Assembly (NCBI RefSeq): GCF_900590885.1
Contig: NZ_UUON01000050.1
Coordinates: 620,001-684,000 of the forward strand
Reading direction: 5' to 3'
Length of the DNA: 64,000 nucleotides
Source: Pseudomonas viridiflava
GTDB taxonomy: Bacteria > Pseudomonadota > Gammaproteobacteria > Pseudomonadales > Pseudomonadaceae
A program made the translations under genes and the position numbers. This document shows positions 9,809 through 19,830 of this stretch, in pieces. Under the pieces are notes generated by a model that saw only the letters and a list, made by a program, of their open reading frames with translations, made no database searches and was not told where the DNA came from. Position 1 is the stretch's first letter, and each line of letters starts with the position of its first letter.

Positions 9809-10402
9809 CTAACTCACCTGCTTGGCCAATTGGAAATCCATGTATTCGTAAGCGATCCGCTGCGCCTGCTCCGTGTCGAAAGCGTCTCCCGACAGGGCAC
9901 CGCGCAACCACAAACCGTCGATCAGGGCCGCCAGGCCTCGGGCTGCTTTGCGTGCGTGCGGCAGCGGCAGCGTTCGGCGGAACTGGCAGCACAGGTTGGA
10001 ATACAGACGTTGATCGTTGATCCGCTGCAACCTGTGCAAAGCCGGGTGGTGCATGCTGGTGGCCCAGAAGGCCAACCAGGTTTTCATTGCCGGGCCGTTG
10101 ACCTGGCTGGCATCGAAGTTGCCCTCGATGATCACCTGAAGGTGTGCCCGTGGGCTGTCGTCCGTGAGCGCAAGCCTGCGTTCGTGGACGTTCTCGATCA
10201 GCGCGTTCATCAAGTAGCGCATCGTCGCTGCAATAAGGCCGTTCTTGTCCTTGAAGTAGTGACTGATGATGCCGTTCGAGACGCCGGCCAAACGGGCGAT
10301 CAGCGCAATGCTGGCATCTCCCATTCCGACCTGATCGATGGCCGTCAGTGTGGCTTCGATCAACTGCTGGCGGCGTATGGGTTGCATACCGACCTTGGGC
10401 AT
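9809..10402 (-). CDS. betI: TetR-family repressor BetI
   Basis: Choline-sensing repressor of the bet genes; 197 residues. The N-terminal helix-turn-helix region reads IALIARLAGVSNGIISHYFKDKNGLIAATM at about residues 33-62, as in known BetI. The C-terminal ligand-binding half contains GLAALIDGLWLRGALSG, the conserved choline-pocket region. A strong GGAGAGG sequence precedes the ATG at 10402. It is first in betIBA and divergent from betT. A perfect 20-bp palindrome 70 bp upstream is its likely operator. Confidence 0.96.
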   Translation of the reverse strand: MPKVGMQPIRRQQLIEATLTAIDQVGMGDASIALIARLAGVSNGIISHYFKDKNGLIAATMRYLMNALIENVHERRLALTDDSPRAHLQVIIEGNFDASQVNGPAMKTWLAFWATSMHHPALHRLQRINDQRLYSNLCCQFRRTLPLPHARKAARGLAALIDGLWLRGALSGDAFDTEQAQRIAYEYMDFQLAKQVS

Positions 10403-10472
10403 GTTGCACCTCTCCTTAGGCCTGCCGATGGGCGATAAACGTCCGTCGGCTTGAGGGCCAGTCTATTTTGTT

Positions 10473-10492
10473 TTGATTGAACGTTCAATCAA
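10473..10492. promoter_or_regulatory. BetI operator between betI and betT
   Basis: TTGATTGAACGTTCAATCAA is a perfect 20-bp palindrome in the 334-bp divergent betI-betT intergenic region. Each end supplies TTGATT as a possible -35 hexamer, one per strand. AGAATA on the plus strand and AAAATA on the minus strand lie 17 bp further on as weak -10 candidates. One bound BetI dimer pair could therefore cover both divergent promoters. Beyond this site the intergenic region shows no gene. Confidence 0.8.
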
Positions 10493-10736
10493 CAAAGAAT
10501 AAGCTCTGCGACAAATGGTCGCTGCCTACAGGTTTTTCCTACCTGAGAGCAGTGGCCTCTGACACCTGCAAAAACCCTTGAAACAGGCCGTATCAGGGCC
10601 TGGCCAGCGCTTCGGCGCGGCTCAAGAATTTTCGGGGTGTCTTTATAACACCCGTCCGTCGACTGCCGATAAATCGATGTCCCGGGATAACCGTTGCCTT
10701 GTGTTTCTCTCTCGCACTGCCCGGAGCATCTGCGCC

Positions 10737-12728
10737 ATGAGTTCTGCCTCTCTTATAAAGACCCCGCCGGAAAAGGTCCGGGTCAACGGTTGGGTGTTCT
10801 ACACCTCCACCGCGCTGATTCTGTTGTTGACTGCCATTCTGATCATCGCCCCGCAGGAGGCCGGGCGCATGCTCGGCATAGCCCAGGCGTGGCTGTCGAA
10901 AAGCTTCGGCTGGTATTACATGGTGGTCATCGCCGCCTACCTCGTGTTCGTGGTCGGCCTGGCGTTTTCGTCCTACGGCAAATTGAAACTGGGCAGCAAG
11001 GACGACACCCCGGACTTCAGCTACGGCGCCTGGGCCGGCATGCTGTTCTCGTCGGGTATCGGCATTTCGCTGCTGTACTTCGGCGCCTCGGAGCCGCTGG
11101 ACCACTACTTCAACCCGCCCGAAGGCGCCGCCGCCAGCAATGGCGCGGCACGCCAGGCGCTGCAACTGACCTTCCTGCACTGGGGCCTGCATGGCTGGGC
11201 GATTTATGCCTTGGTCGGCCTGGCCGTGGCGTACTTCGCGTACCGTCACAACCAGCCGCTGGCCTTGCGTTCGGCGCTGTACCCGCTGGTGGGTGAGCGT
11301 TGGGTGAAAGGCGCGGCCGGCCATGCGGTCGATGGTTTCGGCATGTTCGTGACCCTGCTCGGCCTGGTCACCAACCTGGGGATTGGCTCGATGCAAGTGT
11401 CGTCCGGGTTGGAAAACCTGTTCGGCATGCAGCACAGCAACACCAACCTGCTGATCGTGATTATCGTGATGAGCACCGTGGCGACCATCGCCGCCGTGTC
11501 GGGCGTGGAGAACGGCATTCGCCGCCTGTCCAACCTCAACATCGTGTTGTTCAGCGGCCTGCTGATCTTTGTGCTGCTGTTTGGCCCGACCCTGCACCTG
11601 CTCAACGGCCTGGTGCAGAACACCGGTGACTACCTCAACGGCATCGTGCTGAAAACCTTCGACCTGTATGTGTACGAAGGCGACGGTGAGAAAACCGAGC
11701 GCTGGATGGGCCTGTGGACCCTGTTCTACTGGGCCTGGTGGATTTCCTGGGCGCCATTCGTGGGCATGTTCATCGCGCGGATTTCCCGTGGTCGCACGGT
11801 GCGTGAACTGGTTGCCGGCGTGTTGCTGATCCCGCTGGGCTTTACCCTGGCGTGGTTGTCGATCTTCGGTAACTCGGCCCTGGACCTGGTGTTGACCCAC
11901 GGCGCGGTGGAGCTGGGCAAGACCGCGCTGGAGCAGCCGTCCATGGCCATCTACCAGTTGCTGGAGCATTACCCGGCGTCGAAAATCGTCATCGGTGTGT
12001 CGATCTTCGTGGGCTTTGTGCTGTTCCTGACCCCGGCGGATTCCGGCGCGGTGATGATGGCGAATTTGTCCTGCAAGGGCGGCAATGTGGATGAAGACGC
12101 GCCGCACTGGCTGCGGATCTTCTGGTCGGCGGTAATCACCCTGGTGACCATCGGCCTGCTGTTCGCCGGCAACTTCGAAGCCATGCAAACCATGGTGGTG
12201 CTGGCGGGGCTGCCGTTCTCGGTGGTGCTGATTTTCTTCATGTTCGGTTTGCACAAGGCGATGCGCCAGGATGTGGCGATCGAACAGGAGCAGGCGCAAT
12301 TGGCCGAGCGTGGCCGGCGTGGTTTCAGCGAGCGCTTGACCGCGCTGGACCTGCAACCGAGCCAGGGCACCGTGCAACGCTTTATGGACAAGCACGTCAC
12401 GCCGGCGCTGGAAGAAGCTGCGAGTGCGTTGCGTGACCAGGGGCTCCAAGTGCAGACGCTGTTGGGCAAGTCCAAGCGCTGCATCGGTGTGCGGATCGAG
12501 ATGGAAGAGGGCAACCCGTTTGTCTACGAGGTCAGCCTGGACGCTTACTCGGCGGCGCCGAATGACTTGCCTGAAGAAGAACGCACCCGCTACTACCGTG
12601 CCGAGGTGTACCTGCACAACGGGCCTCAGGAATATGACCTGATGGGCTTCGCCCAGGAACAGATCACCCGGGACGTGCTCGATCAGTTTGAAAGCCATCG
12701 GCAGCTCCTTGGCCGTGTCTATAGCTGA
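10737..12728 (+). CDS. betT: High-capacity choline transporter BetT (BCCT family)
   Basis: Inner-membrane proton-driven betaine/choline/carnitine transporter with 12 predicted membrane helices. The start at 10737 (MSSASLIKTPPEKVRVNG) follows a modest GGAG and yields 663 residues, like E. coli and P. syringae BetT. An in-frame extension upstream of the ATG is not protein-like. The conserved BCCT segment WTLFYWAWWISWAPFVGMFIARISRGRTVRE, containing the substrate-cage tryptophans, lies near residues 325-355. The roughly 150-residue cytoplasmic C-terminal tail after the last helix is typical of osmotically sensing BetT. It is divergent from betIBA and shares the BetI operator region. Confidence 0.95.
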   Translation: MSSASLIKTPPEKVRVNGWVFYTSTALILLLTAILIIAPQEAGRMLGIAQAWLSKSFGWYYMVVIAAYLVFVVGLAFSSYGKLKLGSKDDTPDFSYGAWAGMLFSSGIGISLLYFGASEPLDHYFNPPEGAAASNGAARQALQLTFLHWGLHGWAIYALVGLAVAYFAYRHNQPLALRSALYPLVGERWVKGAAGHAVDGFGMFVTLLGLVTNLGIGSMQVSSGLENLFGMQHSNTNLLIVIIVMSTVATIAAVSGVENGIRRLSNLNIVLFSGLLIFVLLFGPTLHLLNGLVQNTGDYLNGIVLKTFDLYVYEGDGEKTERWMGLWTLFYWAWWISWAPFVGMFIARISRGRTVRELVAGVLLIPLGFTLAWLSIFGNSALDLVLTHGAVELGKTALEQPSMAIYQLLEHYPASKIVIGVSIFVGFVLFLTPADSGAVMMANLSCKGGNVDEDAPHWLRIFWSAVITLVTIGLLFAGNFEAMQTMVVLAGLPFSVVLIFFMFGLHKAMRQDVAIEQEQAQLAERGRRGFSERLTALDLQPSQGTVQRFMDKHVTPALEEAASALRDQGLQVQTLLGKSKRCIGVRIEMEEGNPFVYEVSLDAYSAAPNDLPEEERTRYYRAEVYLHNGPQEYDLMGFAQEQITRDVLDQFESHRQLLGRVYS

Positions 12729-12754
12729 TTTGCTGAGCTTGGCAATGCTTTAAA

Positions 12755-12782
12755 TGTGGGAGGGCGCAAGCCCCCTCCCACA
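12755..12782. repeat. REP hairpin between convergent betT and cbcV
   Basis: TGTGGGAGGGCGCAAGCCCCCTCCCACA, a near-perfect inverted repeat with one mismatch in the stem, lies between the 3' ends of betT and cbcV. In this position it may serve as a bidirectional termination or mRNA-end structure. No better terminator is visible for either gene. Confidence 0.85.
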
Positions 12783-12818
12783 TTGACCCAGTTTCTTCAG
12801 TTGCTTAGCGGTGTCGGC

Positions 12819-13997
12819 TTAACCCAGGTTTTTGCCTAGCAGAGCATGGTAGAGCTCGCTGTCGCCAAGAATCCCCACCACCTTGTTGTTGTCATGCAAC
12901 ACCAACTTGTTCCCGGTGTGATAACGAATCTGCAGCGCATCGCGCATGCCGATATTCGAGTCCACCAGCGTCGGTACCCGGCCCAAACCTTCCACGGCTT
13001 GCCCCGGTGCCCAGTTCTGCAGGTTCATCACCACGCCATTCTGGCGCGCGCCCTGGATGGTGTTGCCTTCGGCCAGGTCCAGCCACGAATCGCCACCCGG
13101 ATCCAGGCAGACCGAACCGTTCACCCGTGTGCAGTTGTCCAGCGTGCGCATCAGGCTGCGGCCGCACAGCACGTTCAGCGGGTTGGTGTGGGCGACGAAG
13201 GTACGCACATAGTCGTCCGCCGGGTTCAGCACGATCTCTTCCGGCACGCTGTACTGGATGATCTTGCCGTCTTTCATGATCGCGATGCGGCTGCCCAATT
13301 TGAGTGCTTCGTCGAGGTCGTGGCTCACGAACACGATGGTCTTGCTCAGCTTGCGTTGCAGTTCCAGCAGCTCGTCCTGCAAGCCCTGGCGGATCAGCGG
13401 GTCGAGGGCGGAGAAGGGTTCATCCATCAGCAGGATATCGGCGTCCATCGCCAATGCGCGGGCCAGGCCGACGCGCTGCTGCATGCCGCCGGAGAGTTCG
13501 TCCGGCTTCTTGTTGCGCCACTGGGTCAGGCCCACCAGCTCGAGTTTTTCGTCCACCAGCTTGCGCCGTTCTTTTTCCGGACGGCCCTGCATTTCGAGGC
13601 CGAAGCTGATGTTTTCGCGCACCGTCAGCCAAGGCATCAGGGCGAACTTCTGGAACACCATGGCGATGCGTTTGGTGCGCATCATTTTCAGTTCGGCCGG
13701 GGTGCACGAAGCGATGTCGATCTGGCGCCCTTCATGCTCCACGAACAGCTGGCCACGGCTCACGGTGTTGAGGCCGTTGATGCAGCGCAACAGGCTCGAC
13801 TTGCCGGAGCCGGACAGCCCCATCAGCACGCAGATTTCGCCTTTCTGCACATCCAGGCTGGCTTTTTCCACGCCGACGATCTGCCCGGTTTTTTTCAGGA
13901 TTTCGTTGCGATGCATGCCCTGGTCGAGCAGCTTGAGGGCCTCGCGCGGGTCTTTGGAGAAGATCACATCGACATTGTCGAATCGGATAATGCTCAT
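12819..13997 (-). CDS. cbcV: Choline ABC transporter ATPase CbcV
   Basis: Cytoplasmic ATPase of the CbcXWV uptake system for choline and related quaternary amines. 392 residues of the ProV/OpuA type. Walker A GLSGSGKSS is at about residues 60-68, the signature LSGGMQQR at about 167-174 and Walker B ADILLMDEP at about 186-194. The C-terminal ~120 residues correspond to the regulatory CBS-like region of ProV-type ATPases (HTNPLNVLCGRSLMRTL..., VGILGDSELYHALLG). It overlaps cbcW by 4 bp and is last in the cbcX-cbcW-cbcV operon. Confidence 0.94.
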   Translation of the reverse strand: MSIIRFDNVDVIFSKDPREALKLLDQGMHRNEILKKTGQIVGVEKASLDVQKGEICVLMGLSGSGKSSLLRCINGLNTVSRGQLFVEHEGRQIDIASCTPAELKMMRTKRIAMVFQKFALMPWLTVRENISFGLEMQGRPEKERRKLVDEKLELVGLTQWRNKKPDELSGGMQQRVGLARALAMDADILLMDEPFSALDPLIRQGLQDELLELQRKLSKTIVFVSHDLDEALKLGSRIAIMKDGKIIQYSVPEEIVLNPADDYVRTFVAHTNPLNVLCGRSLMRTLDNCTRVNGSVCLDPGGDSWLDLAEGNTIQGARQNGVVMNLQNWAPGQAVEGLGRVPTLVDSNIGMRDALQIRYHTGNKLVLHDNNKVVGILGDSELYHALLGKNLG

Positions 13998-14839
13998 GCA
14001 TCACCCCCTACTTTGGCGTCGGGTTGTTTGCAGATGCGGTCGAGCATGATGGCCAGCAATACGATCGCCAGGCCGGCTTCAAAGCCCAGGGCGATGTCAG
14101 CGGTGTTCAGCGCGTTGACCACCGGCTTGCCGAGGCCGTCGGCGCCCACCAGGGCCGCGATCACCACCATCGACAACGACAGCATGATGCATTGGGTAAT
14201 GCCGGCAGCGATGCTCGGCATGGCGTGGGGCAGTTCAATGCGCGAGAGCAACTGGCGACGCGAGCAGCCAAAGGCTTTGCCGGCGTCGAGCAACTCTTGC
14301 GGTACGTCTCGGATACCCAGGTAGGTCAGGCGGATCGGCGCGGCAATCGCGAACACCACCGTTGAAATCAGCCCGGGTACCACACCCAGCCCGAAGAGGG
14401 TCAGGGTAGGGATGAGGTAGACGAAGGTCGGTACGGTCTGCATCAGATCGAGTACCGGCCGCATCATGGTGTAGAACAGCGGTTTGTGCGCGGCAACAAT
14501 GCCCAGCGGCACACCGATGACCACGCAGACCAGGGTGGCGAACAGCACCTGCGCCAGAGTCTCCATGGTTTCCTGCCAATACCCCAGGTTGAGGATCAGC
14601 AGGAAGGAGGCGATGACGAATACGGTCAGGCCCCATTTGCGTTGGATAAAGTGAGCCAGCAGCGCAATCAGACCGATCAATGCCAGCGGATTGAACCAGG
14701 TCAGCGCGAACGTCACGCCGTGGATCATCGTTTCCAGTGTCGATGCGATTGCGTCGAAGTAGTTGGCGCCGTGCTGGGTCAACCATTCGACGAAGGCAGC
14801 GATGTACTGGCCTAGTGGGATTTTCTGTTCAGTCAGCAT
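13994..14839 (-). CDS. cbcW: Choline ABC transporter permease CbcW
   Basis: Inner-membrane permease of the choline ABC importer, ProW/OpuAB type with several hydrophobic helices. The inner-membrane-component motif is around QELLDAGKAFGCSRRQLLSRIELPHAMPSI (EAA loop), in the C-terminal half. The start at 14839 (MLTEQKIPLGQY, 281 residues) is preferred by family length. An in-frame ATG six codons upstream cannot be excluded because neither has a clear Shine-Dalgarno sequence. It overlaps cbcV by 4 bp. Confidence 0.93.
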   Translation of the reverse strand: MLTEQKIPLGQYIAAFVEWLTQHGANYFDAIASTLETMIHGVTFALTWFNPLALIGLIALLAHFIQRKWGLTVFVIASFLLILNLGYWQETMETLAQVLFATLVCVVIGVPLGIVAAHKPLFYTMMRPVLDLMQTVPTFVYLIPTLTLFGLGVVPGLISTVVFAIAAPIRLTYLGIRDVPQELLDAGKAFGCSRRQLLSRIELPHAMPSIAAGITQCIMLSLSMVVIAALVGADGLGKPVVNALNTADIALGFEAGLAIVLLAIMLDRICKQPDAKVGGDA

Positions 14840-14908
14840 GGTAGTGAATGTCCACATGCGAAGGGGAAAACATCCCGGGCCAGCGCACCAGCCCGGGGTC
14901 AGCAGGGA

Positions 14909-15856
14909 TTACTTGGCGAGGTAAGCCTTGACGGCGTCGAGACCCGGTTTGCCATCAACGGTGGTGACACCGGCGAGCCAGGTGTCGAGGATTTGCGGGT
15001 TGGCTTTCAGCCAGGCCTTGGCTGCGGCATCCGGCTTCTGTTTGTCATCCAGGACTTTACCCATCAGGGTGCTTTCCATGTTCAGGGTGAACGACAGGTT
15101 TTTCAGCAACTGGCCGACGTTGCTGCACTCCTGGGTGTAGCCCTTGCGTACGTTGGTGTAGATGGTGGCCTGGCCGTAGTTGGGGCCGAACGAATCATCA
15201 CCCCCGGTCAGGTACTTCATCTTGAAGCGGGTGTTCATCGGGTGTGGTTCCCAGCCAAGGAACACAATGGCCTGGCCGCGCTTGGAGGCGCGTTCCACTT
15301 GCGAGAGCATCCCGGCTTCGCTGGACTCGACCACTTTGAAGCCGGCGGTTTTCAGGCCGAAGGCGTCTTTGTCGATGAGGGTCTGGATGGTGCGGTTGCC
15401 GTCGTTGCCCGGCTCGATCCCGTAGATCTTGCCGCCCAGCTCGTCCTTGAATTTGGCGATGTCGGCGAAGTCTTTCAGGCCCTTGTCATACAGCGCCTCG
15501 GGGACCGCCAGGGTGTACTTGGCGTTCTCCAGGTTGGCGCGCACGGTTTCCACGGTGCCGGCATCACGGTACTGCTTGATGTCGTTTTCCATGGTCGGCA
15601 TCCAGTTGCCGAGGAAGATGTCCATGTTCTTGCCGTCGGCCAGGGACTTGTAGGTCACCGGTACCGAAATCATCGTGGTGCGAGGCTTGTAGCCCAGGCC
15701 CTTGAGGACTTCGCTGGTGGTCGCGGTGGTGACGGTGATGTCGGTCCAGCCGACATCGGAGAAGTTGACGGTCTTGCACTGTTCCGGTTCTGCAGCGTTT
15801 GCCATCACTGGCAGACTCAGCATGGCGGCCAACAACAACGAGGGTGAACCTTTCAT
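14909..15856 (-). CDS. cbcX: Periplasmic choline-binding protein CbcX
   Basis: Substrate-binding protein that delivers choline to CbcWV. 315 residues with a Sec signal peptide (MKGSPSLLLAAMLSLPVMANA, cleavage expected after ANA). The mature part is of the OpuAC/ChoX type: DVGWTDIT near the N-terminus, GIEPGNDGN and VFLGWEPHPMN in the two lobes, with Trp residues that could form the aromatic cage. It is first in cbcXWV and divergent from sdaB. Choline/glycine betaine-dependent control by GbdR is known for the P. aeruginosa homologue. The same control here is inferred. Confidence 0.94.
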   Translation of the reverse strand: MKGSPSLLLAAMLSLPVMANAAEPEQCKTVNFSDVGWTDITVTTATTSEVLKGLGYKPRTTMISVPVTYKSLADGKNMDIFLGNWMPTMENDIKQYRDAGTVETVRANLENAKYTLAVPEALYDKGLKDFADIAKFKDELGGKIYGIEPGNDGNRTIQTLIDKDAFGLKTAGFKVVESSEAGMLSQVERASKRGQAIVFLGWEPHPMNTRFKMKYLTGGDDSFGPNYGQATIYTNVRKGYTQECSNVGQLLKNLSFTLNMESTLMGKVLDDKQKPDAAAKAWLKANPQILDTWLAGVTTVDGKPGLDAVKAYLAK

Positions 15857-16269
15857 CTGGGTAGACTCCTGTGTTTTTTCTGGCGGCTTTCGCCGCGCTT
15901 TATAAGTGTTGCGGTTGGAGTGTGCGGTTAAGCGACGGCACGGTGCCTTGCAAACGAGTCGAGACTGATCATGTACCAGTGAAAATCTGACGCCTACAGG
16001 GGGCGTCGTAACCAGTACAGGGATGGTCGTATCCAGTGTCGGTGACGTCGCTTACAGATTTTTCCAACGGCAAAACTGCAGTTTTTGCCCGTCTGCACCG
16101 CAAAAAACGGCCAAAACGCCCGTTCGCACGGGGGCGACGCTGGTGAGCATGGGTACGTCGGTGTGAGACGCCGTGAGGGCAAGCAAAAGCTTGATGATGC
16201 CGCCATCTGGGCGATCTGAGCGTAGCAGCTCCTTGGTGTCCGGCCTGCTCACCGAGGAGTTACACGTTA
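15857..16269. promoter_or_regulatory. cbcX-sdaB divergent intergenic region
   Basis: 413 bp without a credible gene, between two genes belonging to the GbdR regulon in P. aeruginosa. It contains several GC-rich inverted repeats, including GGCGGCTTTCGCCGC just upstream of cbcX and TGACGCC/GGGCGTC around 15989-16005. These may be AraC-type operator sequences. I could not assign a specific GbdR site. Promoters for both operons must lie here. Confidence 0.55.
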
Positions 16270-17646
<1,377 letters not shown>

Positions 17647-17662
17647 GACCGAGGTGCTGCTA

Positions 17663-17734
17663 ATCGGGGGCAAGCCCCCTCCCACACTTGAAGGTATTCA
17701 CAATTCAAAAGGTGGGAGGGGGCTTGCCCCCGAT
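17663..17734. repeat. REPIN downstream of sdaB
   Basis: Inverted REP pair (ATCGGGGGCAAGCCCCC... and ...GGGGGCTTGCCCCCGAT) with the AT-rich spacer type containing GGTATTCACAATTC. It lies 16 bp after the sdaB stop codon. The rest of the 490-bp sdaB-gbdR gap holds only the gbdR promoter region. Confidence 0.9.
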
Positions 17735-18032
17735 AGCGGTGTTCCGCCAACACTGCTCATAAAGTGAACACCCCAACCAAAAGCGCCACCTTTTAGCGCG
17801 TCGCAAACAGATAAGTAGCGTGCGAACGATTCCACGCCTGACCACCCGTCACCCGTGCTTGCGGTGACAGACTCCCCCGCTGCCCGCAAAGCGCCTTCCC
17901 ACAAGTGCTACCGAACTGCTCACGGCCGTTGAGCAGGCTCGATTTTCAGGCATATCCCGTACGTCGCGCGTGGGCTTATATAGACGCCTCATCAGGTCGT
18001 TTTTAGGAGTTATTGGACGGCCATTCAATTTT

Positions 18033-18048
18033 AGGCATGGCATTTGCT
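18033..18048 (+). promoter_or_regulatory. Sigma-54 (-24/-12) promoter of gbdR
   Basis: AGGCATGGCATTTGCT has GG and GC dinucleotides exactly 10 bp apart and differs from the RpoN consensus (TGGCACGNNNNTTGCW) at few positions. It lies 93 bp upstream of the gbdR ATG. In P. aeruginosa gbdR is known to respond to the sigma-54 activators NtrC and CbrB, which fits. The upstream enhancer sites were not identified. Confidence 0.6.
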
Positions 18049-18140
18049 CTATCAATTCAAAGCGCCGCCTTCTGAGGCCGACCGCAATAACAAGAGCCTC
18101 GCCTGAGGCCATCACCCGCTTTGTGTGAGGAGATACCGCG

Positions 18141-19244
18141 ATGACGTCGTTCAACTCCGGGGCCCAACCCCAGAACCGTGCGCCTCAATCCATCGGCTTT
18201 TTGCTGCTGGACAATTTCACGCTGATTTCCCTGGCGTCGGCCGTGGAACCGCTGCGCATGGCCAACCAATTGTCCGGCCGCGAGCTGTATCGCTGGACCA
18301 CCCTGAGTGTCGACGGCAACCAGGTCTGGGCCAGTGACGGTCTGCAAATCACCCCCGATGCCTCCATGCACAAAGCCCCGGCCCTGGACACCGTGATCGT
18401 CTGCGGCGGCGTGGGCATTCAGCGCACCGTCACCCGTGAACATGTGTCGTGGCTGCAAAGCCAGGCGCGCCAGTCGCGTCGCCTTGGTGCGGTGTGCACC
18501 GGCAGTTGGGCGCTGGCCTGCGCCGGTCTGCTTGATGGCTTTGATTGCAGCGTGCACTGGGAATGCCTGGCGTCGATGCAGGAAGCTTTCCCGCGCGTGG
18601 CCATGAGCACACGCCTGTTCACCCTCGACCGCAACCGCTTCACCAGCTCCGGCGGCACCGCGCCGCTGGACATGATGCTGCACCTGATCAGCCGCGACCA
18701 CGGCCGCGAACTGTCGGCGGCGATCTCCGAGATGTTTGTGTACGAACGCATTCGCAACGAACAGGATCACCAGCGCGTGCCGCTCAAGCACATGCTCGGC
18801 ACCAACCAGCCGAAGCTGCAGGAAATCGTTGCGCTGATGGAAGCCAACCTCGAAGAGCCGATCGATCTGGACGAGCTGGCGGTCTATGTCGCCGTGTCGC
18901 GGCGCCAGCTGGAGCGGCTGTTCCAGAAATACCTGCACTGCTCGCCGTCGCGCTATTACCTCAAGCTGCGCCTGATCCGTGCCCGGCAGTTGCTCAAGCA
19001 AACGCCGATGTCGATCATCGAGGTGGCCTCGGTGTGCGGGTTTGTGTCCACGCCGCACTTCTCCAAGTGCTACCGCGAGTACTTCGGCATTCCGCCACGG
19101 GATGAGCGCGTAGGCTCCAACACCACCCAGCAAGTGGCAATGATGCCGATTCCGCAGGCGCTGGTGTTGTCACCGTTGTCGGGGCCGATGTCGGCGTTGA
19201 GCCAGGCGCGCAATGAGTCGACTTTTGCCAGTGTTCGGCTTTAG
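18141..19244 (+). CDS. gbdR: Glycine betaine/dimethylglycine-responsive activator GbdR
   Basis: AraC-family activator with an N-terminal GATase1/DJ-1-like ligand domain. 367 residues, equal to P. aeruginosa GbdR. The N-terminal domain starts SIGFLLLDNFTLISLASAVEPLRMAN, and its nucleophile-elbow-like segment GAVCTGSWALA carries Cys near residue 118. The C-terminal double helix-turn-helix spans about residues 225-320 (LDELAVYVAVSRRQLERLF..., IIEVASVCGFVSTPHFSKCYREYFG). The family member senses glycine betaine and dimethylglycine and activates gbc, dgc, sox, cbc and sdaB genes, all present in this window. A sigma-54 promoter lies upstream. Confidence 0.96.
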   Translation: MTSFNSGAQPQNRAPQSIGFLLLDNFTLISLASAVEPLRMANQLSGRELYRWTTLSVDGNQVWASDGLQITPDASMHKAPALDTVIVCGGVGIQRTVTREHVSWLQSQARQSRRLGAVCTGSWALACAGLLDGFDCSVHWECLASMQEAFPRVAMSTRLFTLDRNRFTSSGGTAPLDMMLHLISRDHGRELSAAISEMFVYERIRNEQDHQRVPLKHMLGTNQPKLQEIVALMEANLEEPIDLDELAVYVAVSRRQLERLFQKYLHCSPSRYYLKLRLIRARQLLKQTPMSIIEVASVCGFVSTPHFSKCYREYFGIPPRDERVGSNTTQQVAMMPIPQALVLSPLSGPMSALSQARNESTFASVRL

Positions 19245-19258
19245 ACCGAGTTGACTGA

Positions 19259-19344
19259 ATCGGGGGCAAGTCGAATCGTCGCACCGCCCCTCCCACACTT
19301 GAATGTATTCACAAATCAAAATGTGGGAGGGGCTTGCCCCCGAT
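19259..19344. repeat. REPIN with a 15-nt expanded REP arm
   Basis: Inverted REP pair downstream of gbdR. The left arm carries 15 extra bases inside the hairpin: GGGGGCAAG is followed by TCGAATCGTCGCACC before GCCCCTCCCAC. The same expansion, with one base difference, recurs at 60229-60263 on the opposite strand. The right arm is a normal REP. Confidence 0.88.
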
Positions 19345-19353
19345 AGCGATCTA

Positions 19354-19617
19354 TCAGCCTCCAGAACTCTGTTTAAACTGCACCAAAGCCGGCAGCAGCT
19401 GCTTATCAATCGCCTGCCTCACCGCCGGCAAAATCGTCGCGCTGCCGGTGTACATCTGCTCCACCATGCCCTTGAGCGCCTTGGCCCGCGCCTCGCTCAA
19501 CCCGCGCACCGCGCACTCGCACGCCTGCTCGGCGGTGGCGCCGCTGGACACTTCAAAACCCAGTGAGCGCAGTTGGCCCAGCAGGTCATCCTGGTCAATC
19601 AAATCCGCATGCATCAT
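19354..19617 (-). CDS. Small conserved-looking protein of unknown function
   Basis: 87-residue soluble protein, not recognised. The start at 19617 (MMHADLIDQDDLLGQLRSLGF) has AGGA 8 nt upstream; the frame extends further but without protein-like sequence. It is helix-rich with no membrane segment or signal peptide. It has two closely spaced Cys in the middle (AEQACECAVRG), which a metal- or redox-active site could use. It ends facing gbdR and begins upstream of the cdhB end, so it is a single-gene unit in the gbdR-cdh interval. A role in quaternary amine catabolism is only suggested by location. Confidence 0.6.
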   Translation of the reverse strand: MMHADLIDQDDLLGQLRSLGFEVSSGATAEQACECAVRGLSEARAKALKGMVEQMYTGSATILPAVRQAIDKQLLPALVQFKQSSGG

Positions 19618-19830
19618 GACGTTTATCCTGGTGAGGGGAGCGGGGTCTGATCTGGATTCTGGTAGCCGCCCAAGCGGTCGGCAAGGGCAGAATGCACGAA
19701 TGGCTCGGATGGCTATGAGCATGTCGTTTTCGGGCCATGTGCCGCGCGCACTTACCGGCAAACTGAACCCAGGCACACAGCTTGATGGTTTGGTCACCCT
19801 CAGGATGTACCGCTCTCACAAGGCACCTCT

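Noticed and set aside
10593..12698. A 701-codon frame antisense to betT, and similar long antisense frames over dgcA, dgcB, soxA and creD
   Set aside because: Each mirrors a well-supported gene on the other strand and shows the repetitive His/Gln/Arg composition of GC-rich antisense frames.
15980..16010. TGACGCC-type repeats upstream of cbcX as a GbdR operator, with similar TGACGC in the dipeptidase promoter
   Set aside because: The shared piece is too short, its spacing differs between promoters and I could not reconstruct a consistent two-half-site motif in the gbcA-gbcB region.
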